A stretch of DNA of 64,000 nt, from positions 62,001 to 126,000 of the forward strand of contig NZ_JXYA01000002.1 in assembly GCF_000967655.1 (NCBI RefSeq), read 5' to 3'. Positions 42,411 through 51,622 of this stretch are shown here, in pieces. A program made the position numbers and the translations under genes. Every line of letters starts with the position of its first letter. The stretch's first letter is position 1. The notes below the pieces were generated by a model. The model was not told the origin of the DNA, did not search any database, and saw only the letters and a program-made list of their open reading frames with translations. This stretch comes from Pseudoalteromonas rubra. GTDB taxonomy: Bacteria; Pseudomonadota; Gammaproteobacteria; Enterobacterales; Alteromonadaceae.

Positions 42411-44255
42411 ATGACAAGCCAAACAACACGTCAAATCATAGAGCAGTTAAAAGAAACCAGTCACCCGCCCATCGTGTTACTTGATGGTGACTGGGGTATT
42501 GGCAAAACTCACTTGATTGAGAATGAGTTGCGACCGATGATTAAATCAGACGAAAACACCTTTGGAGACTATCATTACATTTCAGCTTTTGGGATAAGTA
42601 GTGTTTCGGAATTCCAGGACAAGGTAATTTCTCTGCATATATCGAACAATGCCGAAACCTCTGACTATTTTGAAAGTGCTAAAAAATACTCTGGAAAAGT
42701 CGCAAAGTTTTTTGGTGCAGATAGTAACGCATCGGGCTTGATTCAGGGCGCTATATCAGGTGTCAGCAAGTATGTACGTCAAAAAGCTTTAGAGGATATG
42801 ACCAACTTCACTCTTGTAGTGGATGATTTGGAACGATTGAGCGATAAGAAATTGCTAGAAACCATAATGGGTAGCTGCTTGCGATTTGCCGAGCATAACG
42901 GCATTAAAGTGATAGTTGTAGCAAATTCCAAAGCTCTTGAAGATAAAGCTAAAGTAGAGAAAGTATTCAGTGACGTAATCAAACTGACAAGAACGACTGA
43001 TGAGCTGCTTAGTATTGTTGAAGAAATTTATGAAGGAAAATTAAATACACCTCTCAAACAAGCCTTATTCCAGACCCTGCAAGAGGCAGGTGCTAAGAAG
43101 CTTGATGCGGCAAACTTGCGAGTAATACAACGCGCGATTAATCGAACCATAAAGTTAAATAACAAGCTCAAGGACATTGAGGAGATAATCGAAGACCGAA
43201 CAACTGAAATTATAGCTCAACAAATAGTTACAATTTCTCTCTTCTGCTACAGTCACAAACTTGACCTTGATACACTTCTATCCATCAAAGAGAATGCAAC
43301 AAAGTGGACTGTGCGTAGTATGCTGGAATCATATCAGACAGCTACTGGCAACAAGGATGAGAAGCAAGAACTTACCAAAGATGAACAGCATCAATATGAT
43401 TTATATGAGCAACTCAATTCTCTATTTCTTCACTCTCCTATCAATTGGAGTTTTGCCCAATATTGCTTTACTAACGTAATTCCTGATTTAACTGATAAAG
43501 AGTACATTACTTATTTCAGCCTCCCAAGAATCAGGCACCCATTCGACATCTATAGAACAGGAAGTATTTACTCGTTCAAATCAGAAGATGACTTTGAGCT
43601 TGCAATTAAAGAGGTTGAAAAGCTTCTTTTCAAAGGTACGAGCTTAAATTGGTTTGATTGGCTAACGTGCTGTGATCGATTTTTACTGCTTCACGAAAAG
43701 GGATACCTCCCCCCCAGTGATATAGAGAGCACTTCCAAGAAAGTTCTGGATAGAGTGTTGATGGATGGAGTGATAAATCTGGATACTGTCGACCGGGAAT
43801 CTGTTCTTGACATTAGATTCTATTCGAGTCTAATGGTAAGTCCTCAATTTAACGAAGTACTCAACAAGGTATATGCTCGCAACAAGAGTAACCTACTGAA
43901 AAAGCTTGAGGAAGCCTTCCGTATGGATTGGAAAAGTGCCTACGAAAGTGCAAGGTCTGATATTCAAAGTGAACCATTCTTTCATGTTTTTGACCTCGAA
44001 CTCTTTGCGCAAGCTATCACACAATGGGATGCCCAAAATATCAATCAATTCTTACATTTCATAGTGGACAGATATCGAATAGAAAATAACCCAGTTAAAG
44101 ACCAAAAAGAACTCCCTGCGCTCAAAGACCTTGTTATTTTTTTGAAGCGAGAACGAGAAGTGAAAACAGGAAGATTGATCAGAGGAGCACTTTACGAGTT
44201 AATTAACGGGCTGAATGAAGCGATTTCTATTCTTGAGAATAGGCAAATACAGTAA
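42411..44255 (+). CDS. KAP-like P-loop ATPase, unknown function (possible defence protein)
   Basis: 614 residues from the ATG at 42411 (start at 42399 possible). Walker A is GDWGIGKT at about 26-33, Walker B is LVVDDLERL near 134-142, and a sensor-like IKVIVVANS follows. This is the layout of KAP/STAND-related P-loop NTPases, in which an ATPase head is joined to a long helical region. The remaining about 400 residues show no assignable catalytic domain and no membrane helix. KAP-type NTPases occur in phage-defence loci, and a single large, A+T-rich gene between core genes fits that. There is no adjacent nuclease or toxin, so the role remains open. Confidence 0.7.
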   Translation: MTSQTTRQIIEQLKETSHPPIVLLDGDWGIGKTHLIENELRPMIKSDENTFGDYHYISAFGISSVSEFQDKVISLHISNNAETSDYFESAKKYSGKVAKFFGADSNASGLIQGAISGVSKYVRQKALEDMTNFTLVVDDLERLSDKKLLETIMGSCLRFAEHNGIKVIVVANSKALEDKAKVEKVFSDVIKLTRTTDELLSIVEEIYEGKLNTPLKQALFQTLQEAGAKKLDAANLRVIQRAINRTIKLNNKLKDIEEIIEDRTTEIIAQQIVTISLFCYSHKLDLDTLLSIKENATKWTVRSMLESYQTATGNKDEKQELTKDEQHQYDLYEQLNSLFLHSPINWSFAQYCFTNVIPDLTDKEYITYFSLPRIRHPFDIYRTGSIYSFKSEDDFELAIKEVEKLLFKGTSLNWFDWLTCCDRFLLLHEKGYLPPSDIESTSKKVLDRVLMDGVINLDTVDRESVLDIRFYSSLMVSPQFNEVLNKVYARNKSNLLKKLEEAFRMDWKSAYESARSDIQSEPFFHVFDLELFAQAITQWDAQNINQFLHFIVDRYRIENNPVKDQKELPALKDLVIFLKREREVKTGRLIRGALYELINGLNEAISILENRQIQ

Positions 44256-44496
44256 CTCTGAATCAATCCTCTTCCGTTTACTCCCAACCCATCACTATGA
44301 GACAATAACGTAACGACTTAGATTTCCAGACTTTTGAGTTTGTACAAGCCTTAGCTGAATACGCATTCGTACACACTGATTGCGTGCGGTACACACAGTG
44401 GTATACACACTTGGGCTTAAAAACAGCAAACTCTGAACAGCAGCCTGCTGCACTGAATAAGAATAACAGGTTGATTGAAATAGGATTTATAGCCTG

Positions 44497-45948
44497 ATGG
44501 CGACACAAGAATTAACTGATAATATCCCGACAATGTACTGGCACGATTATGAGACCTGGGGGGCCAGCCCGCAGAAGGACCGGCCGAGTCAGTTTGCCGG
44601 GATCCGTACCGACCTGGACCTGAATATAATAGGTGAGCCGCTGATTGAATATTGTCGTCCGGCGGCGGATTATTTGCCTCAGCCGGAGGCTTGCCTGGTA
44701 ACTGGAATCACGCCGCAGCATGCGCTGAAACATGGATTGCCGGAAAGTGAGTTTATGGCCAAGATCCATCGCGAATTCAGTAAACCCAATACCTGTGTGG
44801 CCGGTTATAACAGCATTCGTTTTGATGATGAAGTGACCCGTTACAGCCTGTATCGCAACTTTTATGACCCTTATGAGCGCGAATGGCAAAATGGCAACAG
44901 CCGCTGGGACATCATTGATTTAGTACGTGCCTGTTATGCGCTGCGCCCTGAAGGCATTGTGTGGCCAGAAAAAGATGATGGCACGCCAAGCTTTCGCCTG
45001 GAAGATTTGACCAAGGCCAATGGCATTGAGCACGCCGATGCCCACGATGCACTGAGCGACGTCACCGCAACCATTGCACTGGCAAAGCTTATCAAAGAAA
45101 AACAACCGAAACTGTATCAGTTTTTCTTCTCACTGCGCGGTAAAAAAGCACTGGCAGAGCTGATTGATGTGTTTAACATGCAGCCTCTGGTGCATACTTC
45201 TTCGCGTATTCCGGCTACCCAGGGGTGTACCAGCTGGATTGCACCGATGAGTTTTCATCCGGTGAACAAAAATGCCGTGGTGTGTTTTAACCTGACCGAC
45301 GATCCGCAAGTACTGCTGGACTTGTCGGTGGAAGAATTGCGTGCGCGCTTATACACCAAACACAACGATTTGGGCGAAGATGAACTGCCGGTTGGCCTGA
45401 AACTGGTTCACCTGAACAAATGTCCGATATTAGCACCGGCGAAAACTTTGCTGCCCGAAAATGCAGCCCGCCTGGGGATTGATCGTGAGCAGTGTCTGGC
45501 TAATCTTAAAATTTTGAAATCGCACCCGGAGCTTCGCGACAAAGTTGCAGAGGTGTTCAACGATCAGGGCGATTTCAGTGACACCACTAACCCCGACTAT
45601 CAGCTTTATAATGGCTTTATCAGTAAAGCCGACAAAGCCAAGCTGGCCATTGTACGCGAAGCGCCACCGCATGAATTAGGCTCGCTAAACCTGGAGTTTG
45701 AAGACCCTAAATTCCACACCCTGCTGTTTCGTTATCGTGCCAGAAACTGGCCCGAGAGCCTCTCTGCCAGCGAGCTGGAACAGTGGCGTAAATACTGTCA
45801 GAATAAACTGATGCATGGAGAAGACAACCCGTCGATTAACGCTCAGGACTTTATGATCACGCTGGAAAACCTGGTGTACGAGCACGAAGGGAATGAAAAG
45901 AACCTGGCGGTACTCAAAGCGTTATATCATTACGCCCAGAGCCTGTAA
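44497..45948 (+). CDS. sbcB: Exodeoxyribonuclease I
   Basis: 483 residues, the usual length of SbcB. The DEDDh exonuclease domain starts at MYWHDYETWGASPQKDRPSQ (first Asp/Glu pair) and continues with GYNSIRFDDEVTRYSLYRNFY and the HADAHDALSDVTATIALAKL segment, which holds the His and last Asp. The C-terminal SH3-like and helical extension completes the C shape around single-stranded DNA. It degrades ssDNA 3' to 5' in recombination and mismatch repair. It is transcribed alone; the sequence composition returns to the core level here. Confidence 0.95.
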   Translation: MATQELTDNIPTMYWHDYETWGASPQKDRPSQFAGIRTDLDLNIIGEPLIEYCRPAADYLPQPEACLVTGITPQHALKHGLPESEFMAKIHREFSKPNTCVAGYNSIRFDDEVTRYSLYRNFYDPYEREWQNGNSRWDIIDLVRACYALRPEGIVWPEKDDGTPSFRLEDLTKANGIEHADAHDALSDVTATIALAKLIKEKQPKLYQFFFSLRGKKALAELIDVFNMQPLVHTSSRIPATQGCTSWIAPMSFHPVNKNAVVCFNLTDDPQVLLDLSVEELRARLYTKHNDLGEDELPVGLKLVHLNKCPILAPAKTLLPENAARLGIDREQCLANLKILKSHPELRDKVAEVFNDQGDFSDTTNPDYQLYNGFISKADKAKLAIVREAPPHELGSLNLEFEDPKFHTLLFRYRARNWPESLSASELEQWRKYCQNKLMHGEDNPSINAQDFMITLENLVYEHEGNEKNLAVLKALYHYAQSL

Positions 45949-45953
45949 CGGGT

Positions 45954-45983
45954 ATAAAAAAGGCGGTGACTGCTCACCGCCCT
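45954..45983 (-). terminator. Terminator of metC (convergent with sbcB)
   Basis: Stem GGCGGTGA/TCACCGCC with loop CTGC is followed on the minus strand by TTTTTTA. It sits between the converging sbcB and metC stops and may also help sbcB. Confidence 0.8.
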
Positions 45984-45988
45984 TGCTG

Positions 45989-47158
45989 TTACAAACTTTC
46001 CTGATACACCTTGAGCGCCTGCTCCAGGTCGGCAATCAAATCTTCCACATCTTCCAGACCTATGTGTAAGCGGATCACCGGGCCGTACTGCCAGCCGGTG
46101 GTGCTGCGCAGCGGCGCCATACTGGCATTCGCCGTTACCAGGCTTTCAAAGCCGCCCCAGGAAAAGCCCATTTTAAAGTGGTGCAGGCTGTCGAGGAAAC
46201 GGTTAATGGCTTTACGGTGGCCTTCTTTCATTACCACAGAGAACAAACCATTACTGCCGCTAAAGTCGCGCTTAAAGAATTCATGTCCGGGGCAGCTTTT
46301 GAGCGCCGGATGGCGCACATGGTCGACCAGCGGATGGCCCGCCAGCCAGTTAGCCACTTGCAGTGCCGATTTCTCGTGCTGTTGCAGGCGCATCGGCATG
46401 GTCCGCAAACCACGTAATGCCAGATAAGCATCATCCGCTGAGGTGCACTGGCCAAGCAGGTAAGAGTTTTCGCGCAGCGTCGGCCAAAGGGTTTCGTTCG
46501 CCACGGCCACGCCCATCATCACATCGGAGTGGCCCACTATGTATTTAGTGGCAGCCTGAATGCTGATGTCTACCCCATGCTCCAGCGGACGATAATGCCA
46601 GCCGTTGCCATAGGTGTTATCCAGCATAGTGATCACCCCTTTCGCTTTGGCTGCTTTGACCAGGCTGGGTACGTCCTGCACTTCCATCGTGATAGAGCCC
46701 GGTGATTCCAGGAACAGCACTTTGGTGTTGTCCTGAATAAGCGATTCGATATCAGCGCCAATCAGTGGATCATAATAGGTTGTGGTGATCCCCAGTCCTG
46801 CCAGGATTTTGTCACAGAAATCTCGTGTTGGCTCATACGCAGTATCCACCATGAGCAGGTGGTCGCCGGTTTTCAAAAAAGACAACAGCGCCTGCGAAAT
46901 AGCGGCTGCACCACACGGATACAGCGCACAACCGGCGCCATTTTCAAGCTCCATAATGGCGTCTTGCAGAGCAAAATGCGTATTGGTGCCACGACGGCCG
47001 TAAAATAAGGTGCGTTTGCCGCGCTCGGAAATGGCTTCCTGCATATCAGCGACAGAATCAAAAACAACGGTCGATGCGCGCTGCACCACCGGATTAACAA
47101 CGCCCTTGGTGTACTGGGTTTTGCGGCCAGCGGCCACCAGTTTAGTATTCTTCTTCAT
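45989..47158 (-). CDS. metC: Cystathionine beta-lyase
   Basis: 389 residues of the Cys/Met PLP-dependent family. The Schiff-base lysine is in SIQAATKYIVGHSD. Other family marks are YGRRGTNTHFALQDAI, YPCGAAAISQALLSFLKTGD and LDNTYGNGWHYRPLEHG; these match the MetC branch (NTYGNG rather than NTF.TP of cystathionine gamma-synthase). It splits cystathionine to homocysteine, ammonia and pyruvate in methionine synthesis. nudC ends 27 bp upstream on the same strand, so cotranscription is likely. Confidence 0.93.
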   Translation of the reverse strand: MKKNTKLVAAGRKTQYTKGVVNPVVQRASTVVFDSVADMQEAISERGKRTLFYGRRGTNTHFALQDAIMELENGAGCALYPCGAAAISQALLSFLKTGDHLLMVDTAYEPTRDFCDKILAGLGITTTYYDPLIGADIESLIQDNTKVLFLESPGSITMEVQDVPSLVKAAKAKGVITMLDNTYGNGWHYRPLEHGVDISIQAATKYIVGHSDVMMGVAVANETLWPTLRENSYLLGQCTSADDAYLALRGLRTMPMRLQQHEKSALQVANWLAGHPLVDHVRHPALKSCPGHEFFKRDFSGSNGLFSVVMKEGHRKAINRFLDSLHHFKMGFSWGGFESLVTANASMAPLRSTTGWQYGPVIRLHIGLEDVEDLIADLEQALKVYQESL

Positions 47159-47185
47159 AATGTGCTCAATTTTGGACTTAGTGCA

Positions 47186-48130
47186 TCATTGCTGACGCCA
47201 GTATTCAACCAGGTACCGGGAGATAGAGTCTGGACGGGTGAGCTTGTAGCCAGGTACATCGTCTCCCCACTCGGCAAACCCGTCGAGGTCTTCACGGGAA
47301 AACCACTGTGCCTGCTCCAGTTCGTCCTGCTCAACAAAAATGTCGGTGCTTTTTGCAGTTGCTATAAAGCCTAGCATAATAGACGACGGAAAGGGCCAGG
47401 GTTGCGAGGTCAGGTAGCGCACCTGGTCAACCTCAACCCCGGCTTCTTCTTTTACTTCGCGGATCACGGCCCGCTCCAGGGTTTCACCGGGGTCAACAAA
47501 CCCCGCCAGCGTCGAGAAAACGCCTTCGGGCCACTGCGCCTGACGACCCAGCAAACAGCGCTCAATGCCATCGGGGAAGGTGTGCGTGACCAGCATGATC
47601 ACGGCTGGATCGGTGCGTGGAAAAGTCATGTGTCGACATGCTTTATCGTTACACAAACGCGCGTGTCCGGCTTCCACAGGGCGATTTGCACTGCCACAAC
47701 GGCCACAGAAACGATGCGTTTTATGCCAGTAACACAGCCCGCGCGCCAGCACGCCTACCGACGCCAGCTCGGCGTCCAGCTTTGGGCCAATTGTGCGCAT
47801 GTCTTCAAAATGGAAGGTCTGCTCAAAGGTGTGCTCGTCAAAGCTGACATCAATACAGCCCTGAAGCAGCTCCTGCTCCACTTCGCTGACGTCGAGTGCA
47901 AAGTAGCTATGTGTGTCGTCAATGCCTAAAAACACGGCTTCGGCGCGGTCGAGCGTGTCAACCTGTGATTGCGACAACAAAGCCAGCTGGCGCTCGTTGC
48001 TTACAATCAAATTTTTGTTATTCCATATCAGCAACCAGCGGCTTTTTTCACCGTACTGGCCAAGCAACCAGTTGGGGTCTTTTCGTTCAGCCGAAGCCCT
48101 GTTGAGGTTCATTTGCGTGTAATGCAGCAA
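47186..48130 (-). CDS. nudC: NAD+ diphosphatase / RNA de-NADing enzyme NudC
   Basis: 314 residues, starting at a TTG at 48130 that has AAGGA about 8 nt upstream; an internal ATG at codon 7 is the alternative. Zinc ribbon FCGRCGSAN...CNDKAC (about 142-165), Nudix box GFVDPGETLERAVIREVKEE, and the NudC-specific SQPWPFPSSIMLGF motif. It hydrolyses NAD(H) and removes 5' NAD caps from RNA. It precedes metC by 27 bp. Confidence 0.94.
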   Translation of the reverse strand: MLHYTQMNLNRASAERKDPNWLLGQYGEKSRWLLIWNNKNLIVSNERQLALLSQSQVDTLDRAEAVFLGIDDTHSYFALDVSEVEQELLQGCIDVSFDEHTFEQTFHFEDMRTIGPKLDAELASVGVLARGLCYWHKTHRFCGRCGSANRPVEAGHARLCNDKACRHMTFPRTDPAVIMLVTHTFPDGIERCLLGRQAQWPEGVFSTLAGFVDPGETLERAVIREVKEEAGVEVDQVRYLTSQPWPFPSSIMLGFIATAKSTDIFVEQDELEQAQWFSREDLDGFAEWGDDVPGYKLTRPDSISRYLVEYWRQQ

Positions 48131-48201
48131 GACATTTATCCTTTTCTTGTTCTATGACGACACGCTAACATAGCTGGCCCGAATGCCAATAGCTTTGCGG
48201 C

Positions 48202-48224
48202 AAAAAAAAAGCCCTTACGGGCTT
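48202..48224 (-). terminator. Terminator of nagB
   Basis: Stem AAGCCC/GGGCTT (loop TTAC) is followed on the minus strand by a run of T residues (48202-48210). It lies about 20 bp after the nagB stop. Between the stop and the stem is a short palindrome, GTGTGATCACAC. Confidence 0.82.
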
Positions 48225-48245
48225 GAACTACAGTGTGATCACACA

Positions 48246-49040
48246 CTACAGAGAGGCAAGATATTCCTGAAGCTTTTGGTTTTCAGCTTCAATGTGCTTG
48301 TAAAATTCAATGTCTTTGAGTTTGCTGGCAGCGCCTTCATCAAGCACAATCACCGCATGACGATGCATTTGCAATGCTGATGCCGGGCAAGCGGCGGTCA
48401 GTGGGCCTTCAATCATGGCGTGTACCGCATCGGCTTTATTTTCACCGGTTGCCAGTAAGACCACTTTGCGGGCGTCTAAAATCGTGCCGATCCCCATAGT
48501 GATCGACAAGTGTGGCTGGTATTCATCCGCTGCGAAAAACCGCGCGTTATCGTCGATAGTGGCTTTAGTCAGGGTTTTTACCCGAGTACGCGATGTCAGA
48601 CCGGACGAAGGCTCGTTGAAGCCAATGTGGCCATTACGACCAATACCCAGCAGCTGAACATCGATGCCATCGGCGGCGCTAATCCGGGCTTCATATTCTT
48701 TACAGGCTTCAATTGGGTTCTTAGCATCACCCGGCGGAACATGGGTATTTTCTTTATTGATATCTATGTGATTGAACAGCTGCTCGTTCATGAAATAACG
48801 ATAGCTTTGCGGGTGTTCGCCATTCAGGCCCAGGTATTCATCCAGATTAAATGTTTTGGCTTTGCTGAAGCTTACCGTGCCCGCCTGGTTGCGACGGATC
48901 AGCTCCTGATACAAAGCAACTGGCGTTGATCCTGTCGCCAGTCCAAGTACAGAGCCTGGGTTACGTGCTAACTGCTGAGTGAAAATATCGGCACCATATG
49001 CTGCAACTTCAGCTGCGTTTTTTAGAATGACTATTTGCAT
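48246..49040 (-). CDS. nagB: Glucosamine-6-phosphate deaminase
   Basis: 264 residues, the NagB length. Markers: [40 protein letters not shown] (catalytic Asp), [19 protein letters not shown] (catalytic His) and [19 protein letters not shown]. It converts glucosamine-6-phosphate to fructose-6-phosphate plus ammonia in the cytosol. It is preceded by its own NagR-type operator and followed by a terminator, so it forms a separate unit from nagK-nagA-nagX, 273 bp away. Confidence 0.95.
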   Translation of the reverse strand: MQIVILKNAAEVAAYGADIFTQQLARNPGSVLGLATGSTPVALYQELIRRNQAGTVSFSKAKTFNLDEYLGLNGEHPQSYRYFMNEQLFNHIDINKENTHVPPGDAKNPIEACKEYEARISAADGIDVQLLGIGRNGHIGFNEPSSGLTSRTRVKTLTKATIDDNARFFAADEYQPHLSITMGIGTILDARKVVLLATGENKADAVHAMIEGPLTAACPASALQMHRHAVIVLDEGAASKLKDIEFYKHIEAENQKLQEYLASL

Positions 49041-49161
49041 AATGTAAGGCTCAAGGTTGTGAACAAACAGGAAAAATGGGATCTGAGCCTTGCTCTGCGT
49101 GCAATCAAAACAAGGTCAGATCAAAACCTAACTGGGATACACTGTTTAGGTTATTACCATT

Positions 49162-49177
49162 ATGACAACGCTGTCAT
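49162..49177. promoter_or_regulatory. NagR-type operator upstream of nagB
   Basis: The perfect palindrome ATGACAACGCTGTCAT fits the LacI-family NagR consensus known from GlcNAc regulons of Alteromonadales, Shewanella and Xanthomonas (AATGACA..GC.TGTCATT type). It is about 120 bp before the nagB ATG. Confidence 0.82.
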
Positions 49178-49245
49178 TATTAGAGAAAAAAACGCGCTTG
49201 TAAAGTAAAAGTGATAAAAAAATGTACTTTTTTTATGGCCAAAAT

Positions 49246-49275
49246 AAAAATGACCTGCTGAGCAGGCCATTTTTA
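49246..49275 (-). terminator. Terminator of nagX
   Basis: Near-perfect stem AAAATGGCCTGCT/AGCAGGTCATTTT followed by TATTTT on the minus strand, 39 bp after the nagX stop. It separates the nagK-A-X transcript from nagB. Confidence 0.8.
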
Positions 49276-49313
49276 AAAGTCTGACAAGGCGCAAGCCTCT
49301 AAATATCCATGCG

Positions 49314-50435
49314 CTATACGCTCACAATAATCTTACGTTTGTACATCCAGTGTAATACCAGCAACTGGACCGCCAGTAAGGCACAAACGCTTATCAAAGC
49401 CTGCCAGTGCTCTGGCACCGCATTGATGATGCCACCGAACACACTGCGGCTGATAAAGGCCCAATCTACCAGGCTTGATGCCAGATAAATGATAATGGAG
49501 TTGGCACCGATGATCACAAAGGGATAAGCCAGCTTCTGGCCGTTGAGTATATCGACCAGCGTAAAGAAAACAGCAAGGAAAATGGCGCTCCAGCCGACAG
49601 TCACCAGTACAAAAGAACTGGTCCACAGTTCTTTGTTTACCGGGAACTGAAGGTCCCACAACCAGCCCAAAGCCAGACTAATGATACCAGCAACGAACAA
49701 ACGCCCTGCCACCTGCCACTGACCGAGTTTATCTGTCTGAGCAATCAACTGCCCGGCAAACACACCGGCAATGGCGTTCACAATCGCCGGGAAGCTAGAC
49801 AAAATCCCTTCCGGGTCAACCGGGCGGTCCTGGTAAGTGATACCGGGCAGCAACGCTTGGTCTACCCAAGCATTCCAGCTACCTGCCGGCGTAAGCTCCC
49901 CTGCACTGCCACCAGGCACGGGGATAAAGCACAGCAACACCCAGTACGCGAGCAATATTCCAACACCCGTGAGCGCCGTCGTTTTCAGGCTGCAATGCCA
50001 CACCAGCATGGCGCAAAAAAACCAGGCGATGGCGATACGACCAAGTACACTGGCATAGCGGATCTCACCTAAATCAGCCGGTATACCTGTGCCCCAGCCA
50101 TGATTATACAAAACCCCAAACAGGCACAGTAAACCCAGACGCTTAATCGCTTTGATGTATATGGGCTTGCGCTCTTCCAGTGGCAAGTGATCAATGCGCT
50201 TGGGCCTGAGCCCCATTGCGACACCAGATAAAAAGATGAATAAGGGGAAAATTAAGTCATAAAAAGTAAAGCCATGCCAGGCGCTGTGTAGCGTCTGCGC
50301 TTCGAATATCTTCCAACCCTGCCAGCCGGTTAATACAAACAATGCGGCAAATATGGACTGACCACCAAGGATCCAGAACATATCCATGCCACGCAAGGCA
50401 TCGAGCGATGCCAGCCTTTTCTTATTATTTGACAT
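49314..50435 (-). CDS. nagX: NagX, GlcNAc-associated membrane acyltransferase-like protein
   Basis: 373 residues with about ten membrane helices, in the DUF5009/HGSNAT-like (acyltransferase 3-related) family. The start is characteristic: RLASLDALRGMDMFWILGGQ, then FIFLSGVAMGLRPKR. NagX occurs in GlcNAc/chitin regulons of marine Gammaproteobacteria and is thought to help inner-membrane handling of GlcNAc, but its reaction is not proven. It lies 65 bp after nagA, beyond an intervening hairpin, so expression is probably lower than nagA or uses an extra promoter. Confidence 0.88.
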   Translation of the reverse strand: MSNNKKRLASLDALRGMDMFWILGGQSIFAALFVLTGWQGWKIFEAQTLHSAWHGFTFYDLIFPLFIFLSGVAMGLRPKRIDHLPLEERKPIYIKAIKRLGLLCLFGVLYNHGWGTGIPADLGEIRYASVLGRIAIAWFFCAMLVWHCSLKTTALTGVGILLAYWVLLCFIPVPGGSAGELTPAGSWNAWVDQALLPGITYQDRPVDPEGILSSFPAIVNAIAGVFAGQLIAQTDKLGQWQVAGRLFVAGIISLALGWLWDLQFPVNKELWTSSFVLVTVGWSAIFLAVFFTLVDILNGQKLAYPFVIIGANSIIIYLASSLVDWAFISRSVFGGIINAVPEHWQALISVCALLAVQLLVLHWMYKRKIIVSV

Positions 50436-50450
50436 AGTTACTACCTACAC

Positions 50451-50488
50451 AAACAAAAAATCCCCGCTAAACTGCAGCGGGGTTTTTT
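50451..50488. terminator. Bidirectional-looking terminator between nagA and nagX
   Basis: The stem CCCCGCT...AGCGGGG (50462-50482) has T6 on one side and A6 on the other, so it looks functional on both strands. It lies 18 bp after the nagA stop, inside the nagK-A-X group, and may reduce nagX transcription. Confidence 0.78.
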
Positions 50489-50500
50489 ACCCAGGGAAAA

Positions 50501-51619
50501 TTATACGCGTTGCCCGTTAATAAAGGTCTGCAACACATCAAGGTTGTCGTCGAGCACAATAAAGTCGGCATCCGCGCCATCAAGCAGGCGCCCTTTGTTA
50601 GTCAGGCCCAAATACTGAGCCGGATATAAAGAGGCCATACGCAATGCTTCTGATAAGGTGACATCCAGCGTATTGACGCTGTTACGCACCGCACTGGCCA
50701 TATCCAGTACGCTGCCTGCCAGCTCGCCTGTGGTTGAATTTAGCCTGTCACCGGTGCGGATCACCTTGCGACCATCAAAGAAATCGAACTCCTGATCATC
50801 CGTGCCAACTGGCGGCATTGCATCGGTTACCAGCATGACTTTGCCACGTTGTTTGCTGCGAATAGCCAGTTTGGCCGACGCCGGGTGAACATGGTGGCCA
50901 TCGACAATCAAACCGCACCAGGCGTTATCGTCCCACAGTGCAGCGCCCACCACACCCGGCTCACGGGAGGTATACGCCGACATGGCATTAAACAGATGCG
51001 TAAAGCCATCGGCCCCCACTTCCAGTGCGGCCATGGTGGTTTCAAAATTGGCATTTGAATGGCCAATGGATACTTTCACACCCAGCTCGACCAGACGTTT
51101 TATATCGCTCAGCGGTACGGTTTCAGGTGCCAGCGTTACCATTTTTATGCCTAAATCTTCACGGCCATAAATGGCAAATTCGCGCTCTGAGATTGGGCGA
51201 ATAAACTGCTCGCTGTGTGTGCCTTTCTTGGGATGAGACAGGTGCGGGCCTTCAAAATGGATCCCCGCCACACCGGGCTCTTTGCCTGCAATCGCTTGGG
51301 CAACTGCATCTGCCGCCTGCTCCATAACGGCTATCTGATCCGTAATGAGCGTTGGCATTAAGGCGGTTGAGCCAAACTTTGCATGGGCTGCAACGATTGT
51401 CGTCAGGCAAGATAGTGATGGATCGGCATTTAAAAAGCCACCGCCGCCGCCATTTACCTGAACATCAATGAAACCAGGTGCGGTTATGCCCTCGAGGCGT
51501 GTGATGTCACTACCTGACGGGTGTGATTCAAAACGAAGCTGGCCATTGTCGACAACAAACTCTACGTCGTTTTTAAACTGGGTGCCGTCAAACAAACGGC
51601 TGGCTATAAATCTGTTCAT
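50501..51619 (-). CDS. nagA: N-acetylglucosamine-6-phosphate deacetylase
   Basis: 372 residues of the amidohydrolase fold. Markers: APGFIDVQVNGGGGGFLNAD, GIHFEGPHLSHPKKGTHSE (catalytic Glu), VSIGHSNANFE and GFTHLFNAMSAY (metal His), and VMLVTDAMPPVG (catalytic Asp). It removes acetate from GlcNAc-6-phosphate. nagK ends 3 bp before its start, so the two are coupled. Together with the kinase and NagB it forms the complete cytosolic route to fructose-6-phosphate. Confidence 0.95.
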   Translation of the reverse strand: MNRFIASRLFDGTQFKNDVEFVVDNGQLRFESHPSGSDITRLEGITAPGFIDVQVNGGGGGFLNADPSLSCLTTIVAAHAKFGSTALMPTLITDQIAVMEQAADAVAQAIAGKEPGVAGIHFEGPHLSHPKKGTHSEQFIRPISEREFAIYGREDLGIKMVTLAPETVPLSDIKRLVELGVKVSIGHSNANFETTMAALEVGADGFTHLFNAMSAYTSREPGVVGAALWDDNAWCGLIVDGHHVHPASAKLAIRSKQRGKVMLVTDAMPPVGTDDQEFDFFDGRKVIRTGDRLNSTTGELAGSVLDMASAVRNSVNTLDVTLSEALRMASLYPAQYLGLTNKGRLLDGADADFIVLDDNLDVLQTFINGQRV

Positions 51620-51622
51620 GTA

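Noticed and set aside
48233..48244. GTGTGATCACAC as a CRP site
   Set aside because: Lacks the 6-bp spacer of TGTGA-N6-TCACA and lies after the nagB stop, next to the terminator; not a promoter position.
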